DNA of 64,000 bases from an uncultured Lachnospiraceae bacterium (GTDB taxonomy: Bacteria; Bacillota; Clostridia; Lachnospirales; Lachnospiraceae). This document shows positions 1 through 9,330 of the stretch, one piece after another; the stretch's first letter is position 1, and each line of letters starts with the position of its first letter. The translations under genes were made by a program, and so were the position numbers. The stretch spans positions 71,867 to 135,866 of the forward strand of contig CANCYO010000003.1 in NCBI GenBank assembly GCA_947382415.1, written 5' to 3'. The notes under the pieces are model-generated. The model saw nothing but the letters and a program-made list of their open reading frames with translations. It had not been told where the DNA came from and did not search any database.

Positions 1-949
1 TACGCTTTACGATATACCAGACCATGGGCAGCATCAGAAGAAGCAATACCAAAGTCATCCATCCCGTAAACTCCCAGAAATGCTTTCCGCCCTCCACAAA
101 GGAACAGAGCACCGCCTTGGCCGGAGACATGCCCCAACCCTCATAACTGGCCGCCCGCCTCTCATTGCCCGGAGCAGTCACATTCAGGACAAAGCCCCCT
201 GCATAGACAGCCAGCATGGGCAGCATATAAAGGACCTGACGCCTGCGAAGCAGCCATCCCACTCCTGCGATACTGAGAAGGACCAGCAGCCCCTGCAGAC
301 AAGTGACGTAGTTTCCCCCGGCCACCACCAGAGACAGCACAGTGCCCCAAAAGGCCCCCATGCCACGCTTCCATCCCTGCTCCGCACAGAGCATACTCAC
401 GGCAGACGCCACCAGCAGCATGGCAAAGGCATGCATCCCCACATAGTGAACTCCGCCATTGTACCAGTAAAATCCTGCCTGGGCCGTGTGGAGCAGCACC
501 ACCGCCATCGCCGCGCAGACTGCCGAAAGTCCCGCCGCGTGTACCCGATCCGCCTTCAGCACATCCCGCAAAACCGTATACACCAGCATAAACACGGAAA
601 AGGTAAGAAGCAGGATCAAAAACATCGGCCCGAAACGATAATACTCCTCGCCCCAGATCCCCGGCATCAATACCATAAACAGAATAGAACCGTAAGTCCC
701 CTGCCACGCATACCAGGACATCCTGATACACTCCGCCGCGCCTTGAAGCGCGCTCCCAAACGAGACCCCGGCCGCCTCCATGGCTGTCTTGGCATATCTG
801 CCATAATTATAATCATCATACCAGGGCACCGAGTAAAACGCCAGCCGGATAAGCGGATACAGCAGCAGCAAAAGCGCTGCCGCTGCCCCCGCCGCATACA
901 GCCCCGGCCCGGGCCGCCACCCGGCTGTCTTTCTGATCCAGTCCTTCAT
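1..949 (-). CDS. Polytopic membrane protein, C-terminus cut off by window edge
   Basis: The reading frame starts at an ATG at 949 behind GAGGT with about 6 nt spacing and stays open to the window edge, giving 316 visible codons. The N-terminus reads MKDWIRKTAGW and is followed by many hydrophobic helices separated by short polar loops. A loop after the first helix contains VPWYDDYNYGRYAK, and a later one reads YWYNGGVHYVG. This pattern of acidic residues in the first outer loop is common in GT-C-type lipid-linked glycosyltransferases and related clostridial membrane proteins. I cannot assign a family with certainty. It lies 22 nt downstream of the export permease and is probably the last visible gene of the Rml/lysozyme operon. 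Confidence 0.7.
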   Translation of the reverse strand, partial: MKDWIRKTAGWRPGPGLYAAGAAAALLLLLYPLIRLAFYSVPWYDDYNYGRYAKTAMEAAGVSFGSALQGAAECIRMSWYAWQGTYGSILFMVLMPGIWGEEYYRFGPMFLILLLTFSVFMLVYTVLRDVLKADRVHAAGLSAVCAAMAVVLLHTAQAGFYWYNGGVHYVGMHAFAMLLVASAVSMLCAEQGWKRGMGAFWGTVLSLVVAGGNYVTCLQGLLVLLSIAGVGWLLRRRQVLYMLPMLAVYAGGFVLNVTAPGNERRAASYEGWGMSPAKAVLCSFVEGGKHFWEFTGWMTLVLLLLMLPMVWYIVKR

Positions 950-970
950 ATCATACCTCGAAATTCCAAT

Positions 971-1966
971 CTATAATACATCCGCAAAATGTACCTTCAG
1001 ACGCTTGAAGATCAACGCTCCCATGCCAAACAGCACCACCGTCACGATCCAGAAATACATCGTGGAGAAAAAGTCCTCAAAAAACCACTGCCTCCCATAG
1101 ATGGCGCTGCGGTATCCGTTCACGATATAGACCAGCGGATTCAGCTTTAAAATGCCGATCCACTTACTGCTCCCCAGAGTATTGATATCCCACAGAATTG
1201 GCGTGGCCCACATGCCGATCTGCAGGGCGATACCGATAATCTGGGATAAATCCTTAAAAAACACCACCACTGCACAGGTGGTATAACTCAAAGCCAGCAC
1301 AAAGATAAACAGGCAGGCGCTGTAATAAAACAGTTGAAGGGTGTAGACGCTGGGATAATACCCGTAGACAGCCGCCACCGCCAACAGTACCAGAATAAAA
1401 AACGCATGGATAAAGGTGGCCGCGATCACCTTGATGATGGGCAGCACACTGATCTTGAAAACCACCTTTTTTACCAGATAATTGTATTCCCGCAGCGCGT
1501 TGGTTCCATTGTTCAGGGCTTCGCTGAAGAAGAACCAGGGCACCAGTCCCGCAGTCAAAAACAGGACAAAAGGCACGTCCGCGGCTGTTCTGCTGGCATT
1601 CCCCCCCATGATGACATCGAAGACCACATAGTACATCCCCACGGTGACCACAGGCTGAGCCATAGCCCAGAAGCCTCCCAGATAAGAACCCGCGTAACGC
1701 TTCTTAAAATCATTCTTTGCCAGCTTCCAGATGAGATGCCTGTTCTGCCAGAGCTCCACCGGAAGCACGGTAAACTTATCATACCATCTGATAAAAATGA
1801 GACAGGAAGCCAGTATCACTACAACGGATATTCCCTTTTTGAGCAGTTCCTGCCCCGGATCGGCAGCCGGATTGCTATGTAGCAGAATCACTGCCGCCAG
1901 AAGAAACGCCGCCGCTATAAATAAGGTTATGCCGCCTTTTTTATTGATCCTCATGCCTGTGACCAT
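971..1966 (-). CDS. ABC-2 type polysaccharide export permease (Wzm-like)
   Basis: 331 residues. The C-terminal 260 residues have the ABC-2 permease layout, with the characteristic early motif LAKNDFKKRYAGSYLGGFWA followed by six hydrophobic segments. An extra N-terminal hydrophobic hairpin (about residues 13-60) is added in front of the usual domain. Such permeases export undecaprenyl-linked surface polysaccharides or teichoic-type polymers together with a separate ATPase. No Wzt-type ATPase is present between this gene and its neighbours, so the partner is probably to the left of the window or elsewhere. It starts 8 nt after the rmlC stop. The start is uncertain: the first ATG sits only 1 nt after AAGGG, and a second ATG lies four codons in. 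Confidence 0.88.
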   Translation of the reverse strand: MVTGMRINKKGGITLFIAAAFLLAAVILLHSNPAADPGQELLKKGISVVVILASCLIFIRWYDKFTVLPVELWQNRHLIWKLAKNDFKKRYAGSYLGGFWAMAQPVVTVGMYYVVFDVIMGGNASRTAADVPFVLFLTAGLVPWFFFSEALNNGTNALREYNYLVKKVVFKISVLPIIKVIAATFIHAFFILVLLAVAAVYGYYPSVYTLQLFYYSACLFIFVLALSYTTCAVVVFFKDLSQIIGIALQIGMWATPILWDINTLGSSKWIGILKLNPLVYIVNGYRSAIYGRQWFFEDFFSTMYFWIVTVVLFGMGALIFKRLKVHFADVL

Positions 1967-1973
1967 ACCCTTT

Positions 1974-2534
1974 TCACGCTTTATTCTCCCGATACTCCTT
2001 CAAACCGCCCCAGTTGATATCACGCTCAACCATCAGCAGCTCCATATCCTCCGTGATGGGCCAGTCGATACCGATCTCCGGGTCATTATAGCGAATACCG
2101 CCGTCATCCCCGGGATGATAAAAGTCAGAACATTTATAACAGAACTCCGCATACTCAGACAAAACCAGATAGCCATGAGCAAAATGCTTCGGAACAAAAA
2201 ACTGCTTTTTGTTCTCCTCGGACAACACAATGCCATACCACTTTCCGAAAGTTTTGGAACTTTCCCGCAGATCCACCGCCACGTCAAAGACCTCGCCCCT
2301 GATGACCCGCACCAGCTTGTCCTGCGGAAATTCCTTCTGAAAATGCAGACCTCTGAGTACGCCTCTTTTAGAGGCGGACTGATTGTCCTGCACAAAGACC
2401 TCGGGAATCCCCGCCGCCTTATAATCCTCATAATGGTAGGTCTCCATAAAATACCCTCTCGCATCCCCGAATACCTTGGGCGTGATGATCTTCAGGCCCT
2501 CAATCTCGCATGTCTCCACTGTAATCTGTCCCAT
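1974..2534 (-). CDS. rfbC: dTDP-4-dehydrorhamnose 3,5-epimerase
   Basis: 186 residues, the normal length for RmlC. It epimerises C3 and C5 of dTDP-4-keto-6-deoxyglucose, the third step of dTDP-L-rhamnose synthesis. The cupin core shows GVLRGLHFQ with the catalytic histidine near residue 64, FVPKHFAHGYLVL, and FCYKCSDFYHPGDDGGIRYND with the active-site tyrosine near 133. The start is supported by AGGAG six nt upstream of the ATG. It lies between the second GH25 lysozyme and the export permease. The reductase RmlD that should complete the pathway is not in the window. Confidence 0.96.
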   Translation of the reverse strand: MGQITVETCEIEGLKIITPKVFGDARGYFMETYHYEDYKAAGIPEVFVQDNQSASKRGVLRGLHFQKEFPQDKLVRVIRGEVFDVAVDLRESSKTFGKWYGIVLSEENKKQFFVPKHFAHGYLVLSEYAEFCYKCSDFYHPGDDGGIRYNDPEIGIDWPITEDMELLMVERDINWGGLKEYRENKA

Positions 2535-2607
2535 GATACACTCCTCTCTCGTCTCACATGATTAATGCATAATAGCTTTTCATGCGTAATATTTATCCTA
2601 CTGATTT

Positions 2608-3915
2608 TTATTCATACATAATATTCATATCCACATTGCCTTCAATACCGTCGATACGCCCCTTGGAGCTATACTGCCACATCCGGTAATAACCCTGATA
2701 CAAGGGTGCGCTGCGATACTCCGCAAGCCAGATATAATAATTTTCCAGTCTCTGAGTATGAAGATTATTGTTATACCAGTTGCGGCTGGCATATACCCCC
2801 GCCTGATAACCCGCGTTCTCGATCGTGCGGCAGAATGCCTCGCACACCAATGTGCGCATGTCAATACCCAGTCCGTCCGCCCGGCCGTTTCCGCCCGCTC
2901 CCTCCGTATCGATGAAAATGGGATAGGTGATGTCATACTCCCGCACCCAGCTCAGCACGGCCGAGGCCTCCTCCACCGCTTCCACCTCATTGGTAGCCTG
3001 GGTGAAGAAATACACTCCCACAGGTACGCCGGAGACCGCCGCCCCCTTCATATTGGCGTCAAAATAGATATCCTGGACCAGACTTCCCGTGACAGAACCC
3101 CGATATCCCGCGCGCACTATAGCAAATTCCACACCGGCATTCTTGGCCTTGTCCCAGTCGATATCCCCGTTCCATTTGGACACGTCGATACCCGCCTTGG
3201 TCTTGCCGGAGAAAGCCTTCAGGTCCGTCATCTCGGTCTTGTCCGCATCCGCCAGCGCATCCCGCACACCGCTGTCCTCTGCGGCCGCATCCACCTCGTC
3301 CTCGGTCTTGATCAAAAGGGAGATATCCTCGATGGCCAGATACTCCACCTTGTCCTTCACCCGCACCCGGGTCCGGCTGGTGGGCACCTTGTAGCCGCTG
3401 ATGGGAGCCAGCTTCACAGAATACTCTCCCGCCTCCAGATCCCCGATATAGATGACGCCGTCCTGATCCAGATCCTTGTAGGAACCATCCTCATCCGAGG
3501 GCGCCTGCCCCCCAAGCCCGCTGCCATTTTCAGCCAGCTTTGCCAGCTCCACAAAAAAACTGCTGCCGCTGACAGGAACTCCCTCATTGTCCACCACCTG
3601 AATGCGCAGATCCTTTTCCACAGAAGTCACCACCAGAGACAATCGGTTACTCATATCCTTAGCCGCCTCCAGCACCGGGTTAAGCTCCGGATCAAAGAAA
3701 CTGTCGTCATACTCAAAGGCCTTCAGGTCATCGCCGATCTGTCCGCCCATTACCTGCTGCCCGCTCTCCTCCGTCTCCGCATCTGTCTCTATATCAGGCT
3801 CAGCCGGCACTCTCGTGGGAGTCGTGTCCCGATTGGTGAAAAGCACCGCCAGCGTCACCACTAAAATTGCCGCCAGACTGGAAAAAATGGCGGTTTTCTG
3901 CAATTTAGAGTCCAT
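2608..3915 (-). CDS. Membrane-anchored GH25 lysozyme with SpaA/CnaB-like domain
   Basis: 435 residues. A short cytoplasmic N-terminus and one signal-anchor helix (about residues 8-28) precede a linker. A beta-sandwich-like segment follows (about 100-200, starting [17 protein letters not shown] and containing the [11 protein letters not shown] turn), resembling prealbumin/CnaB folds. The C-terminal GH25 muramidase begins at [21 protein letters not shown] and carries the [11 protein letters not shown] acidic strand and a terminal [12 protein letters not shown]25 enzymes cleave the MurNAc-GlcNAc bond of peptidoglycan. The gene overlaps the 3' end of rmlA by 11 bp and has GAGGTG four nt before its ATG, so it is translated within the rhamnose operon. 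It is a shorter paralogue of the lysozyme at 6042-9128. Confidence 0.9.
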   Translation of the reverse strand: MDSKLQKTAIFSSLAAILVVTLAVLFTNRDTTPTRVPAEPDIETDAETEESGQQVMGGQIGDDLKAFEYDDSFFDPELNPVLEAAKDMSNRLSLVVTSVEKDLRIQVVDNEGVPVSGSSFFVELAKLAENGSGLGGQAPSDEDGSYKDLDQDGVIYIGDLEAGEYSVKLAPISGYKVPTSRTRVRVKDKVEYLAIEDISLLIKTEDEVDAAAEDSGVRDALADADKTEMTDLKAFSGKTKAGIDVSKWNGDIDWDKAKNAGVEFAIVRAGYRGSVTGSLVQDIYFDANMKGAAVSGVPVGVYFFTQATNEVEAVEEASAVLSWVREYDITYPIFIDTEGAGGNGRADGLGIDMRTLVCEAFCRTIENAGYQAGVYASRNWYNNNLHTQRLENYYIWLAEYRSAPLYQGYYRMWQYSSKGRIDGIEGNVDMNIMYE

Positions 3916-4774
3916 TTGCCACCTCTGTCAGATACTTGCCGTAATTGGTCTTCATCAGGGGCTCCGCCAGCTTCAGAAGCTGCTCTCTGTCGATAAATCC
4001 CCGCTTGTATGCAATCTCCTCGATACAGGAAACATAAAGCCCCTGCCTCTTCTGAAATGCCGCCACAAAATCAGCCGCATCCAACAGCGCATCGTGATTG
4101 CCCGTGTCCAGCCATGCAAAACCGCGTCCAAGCTGCTGTACCATCAGCGTTCCACGCCTGAGATACTCATTGTTGATGCTGGTGATCTCAATCTCTCCTC
4201 TGGCAGAAGGCTTCACATTCTTTGCAATCTCCACCACATCATTGTCATAAAAATACAGTCCGGGCACCGCATAATTGGACTTCGGCTTCTCCGGCTTCTC
4301 CTCTATGGAGAGGGCGCGCCCCTCCTCATCAAACTCCACGACGCCGTACTCTCTGGGATCTCTCACATAATAGCCAAAAATCGTGGCCCCCTTCTCTCTG
4401 GCCGCCACCTCTCTAAGCACTCGTGAAAAACTCTGTCCATAGAAGATATTATCACCCAGAACCAGCGCCACCCTGTCTGTACCGATAAACTCCTCACCAA
4501 TGATGAAAGCATCCGCAAGCCCCCGGGGACTCTCCTGCACCGCATAGGAAAAGCTCATGCCAAGCTGCTTTCCGTCTCCCAGAAGCTCCTCAAACACCGG
4601 CAGATCCCTGGGTGTCGAAATGATCAGCACCTCCCTGATCCCCGCTAACATCAGCGTCGAGAGCGGATAATAGATCATGGGCTTGTCATACACAGGCATG
4701 ATCTGCTTGGAGATCGCCTTGGTCAAAGGGTACAGTCTGGTTCCCGAACCGCCCGCCAAAATAATACCTTTCAT
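3905..4774 (-). CDS. rfbA: Glucose-1-phosphate thymidylyltransferase
   Basis: 289 residues, standard length for RmlA. It makes dTDP-glucose from dTTP and glucose-1-phosphate. The nucleotide-binding signature [11 protein letters not shown] is at residues 8-18, followed by [17 protein letters not shown]. Further conserved motifs are LGDNIFYG and [20 protein letters not shown], the sugar-binding strand. The start is preceded by GGAGG at 7 nt. Its product feeds RmlB, encoded 112 nt upstream, and probably also the WecE-like aminotransferase at 19.1-20.2 kb. Confidence 0.97.
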   Translation of the reverse strand: MKGIILAGGSGTRLYPLTKAISKQIMPVYDKPMIYYPLSTLMLAGIREVLIISTPRDLPVFEELLGDGKQLGMSFSYAVQESPRGLADAFIIGEEFIGTDRVALVLGDNIFYGQSFSRVLREVAAREKGATIFGYYVRDPREYGVVEFDEEGRALSIEEKPEKPKSNYAVPGLYFYDNDVVEIAKNVKPSARGEIEITSINNEYLRRGTLMVQQLGRGFAWLDTGNHDALLDAADFVAAFQKRQGLYVSCIEEIAYKRGFIDREQLLKLAEPLMKTNYGKYLTEVANGL

Positions 4775-4819
4775 CAGTTTTCCTCCTGTTTGTCATTAGA
4801 TTTCATAAAAGCAAAGATA

Positions 4820-4849
4820 GACTTTTCCGAAACCATGCCCGAAAAAGTC
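4820..4849 (-). other. Intercistronic inverted repeat between rfbB and rfbA
   Basis: In the 112-nt gap between rfbB and rfbA, two 9-nt arms (GACTTTTCC and GAAAAAGTC on the + strand) pair with one mismatch around a 12-nt loop. There is no T-run after it, so it looks more like an mRNA processing or attenuating hairpin than a full terminator. It is the only sizeable gap inside this operon. Confidence 0.3.
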
Positions 4850-4886
4850 CGTTTTCTCTGCACTCATCTGCACACGCAGGCCGTTC

Positions 4887-5972
4887 TCAGCCTTTGCCGT
4901 ACATATCGTCATAATACTTCTGATAGTCGCCGCTCGTCACATTTTTCATCCATTCCTCATGCTCGAAGAACCAGGCGATAGTCTTTCTGATGCCATCCTT
5001 GAACATGGTCTCCGGCTCCCAGCCGATCTCGGATCTGATCTTGTCCGGCGCGATGGCATATCTGCGGTCATGTCCCTTGCGATCCTCCACATAGGTGATC
5101 AACTCCTCGCTGACCAGTGCCTTCCTGGGATCGCCCTCCGGCAGCATCTCCTGCAGCGTGTCCAGAATGATGTGCAGAATCTCAATATTCTGCTTCTCAT
5201 TGTGTCCGCCGATATTGTAGACCTCAAACAGTTTCCCCTGCTCCTGCACCATGTCGATAGCCTTTGCATGATCCTCCACATACAGCCAGTCACGGACATT
5301 TTTGCCGTCGCCGTACACGGGAAGCTTCCTTCCCTGCAGCGCATTGTTGATCATCAGCGGAATAAATTTCTCCGGAAACTGATAAGGGCCGTAATTGTTG
5401 GAGCAATTGGTGATATTGGCCGGGAATTTATACGTGTCCATATAGGACTTCACCAGCATGTCCGAGCTGGCCTTGCTGGCTGAATAGGGACTGTGGGGAT
5501 CATAGGGCGTAGTCTCATAGAAAAACGCCGTCTCATCCTCGGGCAGGCTTCCGTACACCTCATCCGTGGACACATGCAGAAACTTCTTATCCGCCTTAAA
5601 GCTCCCGTCCGGCAGCTCCCATGCAGCCTTTGCACAGTTGAGCATCACCGCCGTGCCCAACACATTGGTCTGCACAAACACCTCGGGATTGCGGATGCTT
5701 CTGTCTACATGACTCTCCGCCGCAAAATGCACCACTCTGTCAATTTCGTTATCTGCAAAGATTTTGACAATCGCCTCCTTATCACAGATATCCGCCCGCA
5801 CAAAGGTATAGTTGGAACGGTTCTCCACATCCTTCAGATTCTCCAGATTGCCTGCATAGGTCAGCGCATCCACATTGACGATCCGTATGGAATCTCCATA
5901 TTTTTTAAACATATAATGAATATAATTGGAGCCGATAAATCCTGCCCCTCCGGTCACAAGATACGTTCTCAT
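4887..5972 (-). CDS. rfbB: dTDP-glucose 4,6-dehydratase
   Basis: 361 residues, an extended SDR enzyme that converts dTDP-glucose to dTDP-4-keto-6-deoxyglucose. The N-terminal NAD-binding motif GGAGFIGSN is at about residues 8-16. The catalytic TDE lies near 136-138 and the Y-x-x-x-K pair at Y163/K167 (YSASK). Substrate-binding segments NNYGPYQFPEKFIP and GDGKNVRDWLYVEDH are present. I chose the ATG at 5972 because AGGA lies six nt upstream. An ATG two codons earlier abuts the ribosome site, and a longer frame to 6008 lacks one. The product is the branch point for both rhamnose and 4-amino-4,6-dideoxyhexose sugars. Confidence 0.96.
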   Translation of the reverse strand: MRTYLVTGGAGFIGSNYIHYMFKKYGDSIRIVNVDALTYAGNLENLKDVENRSNYTFVRADICDKEAIVKIFADNEIDRVVHFAAESHVDRSIRNPEVFVQTNVLGTAVMLNCAKAAWELPDGSFKADKKFLHVSTDEVYGSLPEDETAFFYETTPYDPHSPYSASKASSDMLVKSYMDTYKFPANITNCSNNYGPYQFPEKFIPLMINNALQGRKLPVYGDGKNVRDWLYVEDHAKAIDMVQEQGKLFEVYNIGGHNEKQNIEILHIILDTLQEMLPEGDPRKALVSEELITYVEDRKGHDRRYAIAPDKIRSEIGWEPETMFKDGIRKTIAWFFEHEEWMKNVTSGDYQKYYDDMYGKG

Positions 5973-6041
5973 ATTCATTCCTTTCCGCGCTCTGTGTTGC
6001 GCATTCAAACATTATTTTTGTTATTACGCTTGTGTAGCCCG

Positions 6042-9000
6042 TCAGTACCCCATATAACTGAGATTCATATCCACATTTCCGCTGATACCGCTGACTTTTC
6101 CAGTGGACTTGTACTGCCACAGGTCATATCTGCCGCCATAGGTGGGCGACGCCGCGTACTGAGCCAGCCAGATCTTATAAGCGCTCAACTGTCCGGGATC
6201 CAGCATGGTTTCCAGCCAGGTTTTGTTGGCATAGATCCCTGCCGTGTAACCGCCGGAGCTGACCGTTGCGCAAAAGGCCCTGCAGACCGCGGTTCTCTCG
6301 GCCCTGCCCAGATTGTCCGCCCGGCCCTTGTGGCCGGATGCCCCGCTGTATTCCACATCCAGAAAGATCGGATAGGATATGCGATAACCCTTGACGGCAT
6401 CCAGCACAAAGGACGCCTCCTCCACCGCTTCCACCTCGTCAACCGCCTGACTGAAGAAATAGACACCCACCTTCAGGCCTGCCGCCGTGGCTCCCTTAAT
6501 ATTCTGCTCAAATTTGGGATCTATAATCAATGACCCCTGCGTATATCCCCGGTATCCGCAGCGGATGATCACATAGGACACACCGGAATTCTTCACGGCG
6601 TTCCAGTCGATAGACCCGTTGTGCTTGGACACATCAATACCCATGGTACCTGAACCGGTCACAAGTGCGCCATCGCTGTCAAAGGTATACTTTGCGCCCT
6701 GAATAACCTGTTCGCCCGTCACTTTTTTACCTGACGCGTCAAAGAAATAAACTTTTCCGTCTATGGTCTGCCATCCGGTGTATTTGGTCTCGCCCCGTTT
6801 GAAAAATTTCACGCCGTCCTTATAATAATCCGAACACACCGCCTGTCTGTAATTGTCGTTTTCCAACACATAGAGCTGATTGCCGTTTTTGTCTTTTAAC
6901 GGCGTGGAAGCTTCATTGTCCGTATGCTTTTGCACAGTGACCGCACAGGTGGCGGTGACCTTCTCGCCGTCGTCATCGTTGGCTGTCACCGTAATGGTAG
7001 CGGTTCCCGCCTTCACGCCTTTGACGATCACAGACTCATCATCTACTTCTACAGTTGCAATCTCCTTGTCGGAGGATTTCGCCTTTATTTCCGTATCGCT
7101 GATATTATGAAACAACACCTCCAGCGTCACGGTGGAACCCACATCCACAGTGGCAGTAGACGGATCCAGCCGGATACTCCCCATGTCCTCCACGGTGACT
7201 GAAATATCCGCCGCAGGAGGATCATCCAGCGGCTTGTCCGCATAATTCACCACCACTGTCACCGTAGCCTCACCGGCGCCCACAGCCGTGATCGTCAGCT
7301 TGCCTTTCTTATCAATCTTTACCGTAGCCACCTTGGTGTCATCGCTGCTTGCGCTGTAAGAGAGCTTTTTTCCCTCCTCGAAACCGTCAGGCGTCGCCTG
7401 CACGGTCTCCTTTTCCTTTACCATAAGCTCCACGAAAGGCGCATCCACCGACACATTGCCCGCAAAAGGCTCCTCGTCCGTCACAGTCACCTTACAACTG
7501 GCCTCATATTCGACCTCCTCGGTCTCCCCGTCCTTCACCACAGCCGCGCCGACAACGCAGGTGATAGTGGCCGTCCCCGGCGAGATCGCAGTCACTACAC
7601 CGTCCACATCCACGTCAGCCACATTGTAGTCGCTGCTGCCCCAGCTTACATACAAAACCTCCTCCAGCGAATGAGAGACCTTCAGTTTCAGTTCCCTGCC
7701 CCCCACCTTCAGCTTTGCCGAAGTCTCATTGAGCGTCACTTCCTTTGCCATGCGCAGAAAGCTACCCAGCTTTACCTGAAGTCCGGGGTCTGCGATATTA
7801 TTTCTGCTCACCTCAATATAAGTGCTGGTCACCGCAGTGCTCTCTACCCATTCCACCGTATCGGTCAGGGAAGACTCCACCTCGGGTTCCTGCTTCTTCT
7901 GTTCCTCTGTAGCCACATTTACCTGCGACTCCGTCTTGACCTCATCGGACACATCAATCTTCTGGTATGCAATATCCTTCTTTACTTCCGCCGTCCTCGT
8001 ATCTGCCGGAAGCGTATACTTTGTATATTTATCGCCGCTCAGGGCATTCACGGCTATCTTGTAACTGCCCGGCGTGATTCCCTTTTTATAAATGATCCCG
8101 TCCATATCGTCGTCAGACCAGGTCTCCGACTTGCCGTCCGGGGCAGTCACCGTCACCGCAAAGGGCACATTGGGGATCAGCTTGTCACTGCTCTTGTTTA
8201 CAAACTTGATCTTCAGATCCTTTTGCACCGACACCGTCTTCAACGCAACCGTCACGGCCTTGTTATAATCAGTCTCCTCATACTGCTGATCGTTCTGCTC
8301 CTGATCCTGCCTGACCTGCTTCGCCGCCTCCTGCCTGCCCACAGTCGCATCAGCCACCGCCAGAAGTCCGCTGTCGCCGATAACCTCAATATCCTCAAGC
8401 TGCGTCCCTACCGTTCCAAACGCGGAGGTCTGGCTAGCCCCCGTCTTGGAGCGCAGAAATACCACTCCCGTGACAACAGCAAGAATCAGCGCACACACTC
8501 CGGCGCCAAGCATTACTCTGTCCATGGCCGTCATGCCAAAAAACCAGGCAAAGGGCTGAGCTTCTTCCTCATCTCCATACCCGCCGTAATCGCCGTAATC
8601 ATCGTCTTCCGCATAGAACTCCTCATCCTCATAATACGGCTGGTCATCCTCTGCGTAGTACTCCCCGTCCTCATAATACGGCTGGTTATCCTCTACGCTG
8701 TACTCTTCGTCCTCATAATACGGCCGGTCATCCCCTGCGTAGTATTCTTCATCCTCTACATTATACGGCCGGTCATCCTCCGCGTAGTACCCTTCGTCCT
8801 CCGCATTATACGGCTGGCCATCCTCTGCGTAATATTCCCCGTCCTCCGCATAATACGCCTCATCCTCCGATTCACCGTAATACTCCTCCGGCTCTGTCTC
8901 AAATTCCTCCGTCTCGAATTCTTCCGCTTCGTACTCCTGCACTTCGTACGCTTCCTCTGCATCTTCTACATACTCTTCTGCAATGTAGTCCTCCGCCTCA

Positions 9001-9128
9001 GCATCCTCAAAGGTCTCGAATTCCTCTGCACTGTCATCATCCCAATTCCCGGCAGCGTCCTCAAAATCCTCCCAGTTTTCATCATTATCTCTATATTTAT
9101 CAAAAAACTTTTTCATTCTCTTTGGCAT
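6042..9128 (-). CDS. Large membrane-anchored GH25 lysozyme with acidic Tyr-rich repeat tail and Ig-like domains
   Basis: About 1028 residues. The order is as follows. First comes a roughly 190-residue highly acidic, Tyr-rich low-complexity region with repeats like YYAEDGEYYAEDG, then a single transmembrane helix (around DRVMLGAGVCALILAVVTGVVFL). A prealbumin-like domain follows, similar to that of the 2608-3915 lysozyme. Three or four BIG2-type Ig-like domains come next (each ending in patterns such as GTATITVTANDDDG), then a short cell-wall-binding repeat (TGWQTIDGKVYFFDASGKKV), and a C-terminal GH25 domain starting at GIDVSKHNGSIDW with YPIFLDVEYSG. As a signal-anchor protein its acidic tail would stay in the cytoplasm. 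The start at 9128 has GGGAG three nt upstream; a Met five codons later is an alternative. It heads the rmlB-rmlA operon. Confidence 0.9.
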   Translation of the reverse strand: MPKRMKKFFDKYRDNDENWEDFEDAAGNWDDDSAEEFETFEDAEAEDYIAEEYVEDAEEAYEVQEYEAEEFETEEFETEPEEYYGESEDEAYYAEDGEYYAEDGQPYNAEDEGYYAEDDRPYNVEDEEYYAGDDRPYYEDEEYSVEDNQPYYEDGEYYAEDDQPYYEDEEFYAEDDDYGDYGGYGDEEEAQPFAWFFGMTAMDRVMLGAGVCALILAVVTGVVFLRSKTGASQTSAFGTVGTQLEDIEVIGDSGLLAVADATVGRQEAAKQVRQDQEQNDQQYEETDYNKAVTVALKTVSVQKDLKIKFVNKSSDKLIPNVPFAVTVTAPDGKSETWSDDDMDGIIYKKGITPGSYKIAVNALSGDKYTKYTLPADTRTAEVKKDIAYQKIDVSDEVKTESQVNVATEEQKKQEPEVESSLTDTVEWVESTAVTSTYIEVSRNNIADPGLQVKLGSFLRMAKEVTLNETSAKLKVGGRELKLKVSHSLEEVLYVSWGSSDYNVADVDVDGVVTAISPGTATITCVVGAAVVKDGETEEVEYEASCKVTVTDEEPFAGNVSVDAPFVELMVKEKETVQATPDGFEEGKKLSYSASSDDTKVATVKIDKKGKLTITAVGAGEATVTVVVNYADKPLDDPPAADISVTVEDMGSIRLDPSTATVDVGSTVTLEVLFHNISDTEIKAKSSDKEIATVEVDDESVIVKGVKAGTATITVTANDDDGEKVTATCAVTVQKHTDNEASTPLKDKNGNQLYVLENDNYRQAVCSDYYKDGVKFFKRGETKYTGWQTIDGKVYFFDASGKKVTGEQVIQGAKYTFDSDGALVTGSGTMGIDVSKHNGSIDWNAVKNSGVSYVIIRCGYRGYTQGSLIIDPKFEQNIKGATAAGLKVGVYFFSQAVDEVEAVEEASFVLDAVKGYRISYPIFLDVEYSGASGHKGRADNLGRAERTAVCRAFCATVSSGGYTAGIYANKTWLETMLDPGQLSAYKIWLAQYAASPTYGGRYDLWQYKSTGKVSGISGNVDMNLSYMGY
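8606..8870 (-). repeat. Tandem 42/45-bp coding repeats (acidic Tyr-rich)
   Basis: About five to six imperfect tandem units of 42 or 45 bp lie within the lysozyme gene. Each unit has a core like TCCTCATAATACGG on the + strand and encodes 14-15 residues with Tyr pairs followed by Glu/Asp. All unit lengths are multiples of three, so copy-number change would keep the frame. Confidence 0.8.
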
Positions 9129-9155
9129 TTTCTCCCACAAGCTATAGTATATAGT

Positions 9156-9184
9156 ATTATAGCATCCCAAATTCTGCACTTCAA
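9156..9184 (-). promoter_or_regulatory. Sigma-A-type promoter of the lysozyme/rml operon
   Basis: On the minus strand a -35 box TTGAAG (9184-9179) is followed, after 17 nt, by a perfect -10 box TATAAT (9161-9156). The predicted start of transcription is near 9149, about 20 nt before the ATG at 9128. It faces away from the 9331 gene. Confidence 0.75.
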
Positions 9185-9269
9185 GCAAATATGTCGTTTC
9201 TTCAAAATTTCTTAAATATTAAATATTCCTCAAATTTCTTAAATCTGCTGGAATAATCTGGACTTTTTA

Positions 9270-9299
9270 TTTCCAAAATAGTAATATGAACTCTATAAT
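9270..9299 (+). promoter_or_regulatory. Probable promoter of the SGNH-fold gene
   Basis: TATAAT at 9294-9299 on the + strand is preceded at 18 nt by TTTCCA (9270-9275), a 4/6 match to the -35 consensus. The gene begins at 9331 with GAGG four nt before its ATG. The -35 box is weak. Confidence 0.5.
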
Positions 9300-9330
9300 A
9301 CACATAGCCTGCGGGCAGAAATGAGGATGT

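Noticed and set aside
162..731. A 189-codon Gly/Cys-rich frame near the left edge
   Set aside because: It is in a different frame from the true membrane protein, which reads through the same strand from 949 to the edge with a good start.
8606..8870. Regularly spaced repeats resembling a CRISPR array
   Set aside because: The units are directly adjacent coding repeats of 42/45 bp with no unique spacers and stay in frame within the lysozyme gene.
7671..9215. A 514-codon open frame on the + strand opposite the large lysozyme
   Set aside because: It is antisense to the repeat-rich lysozyme gene. Its translation is Ile/Leu/Arg-rich without motifs and follows the reverse of the acidic repeats.
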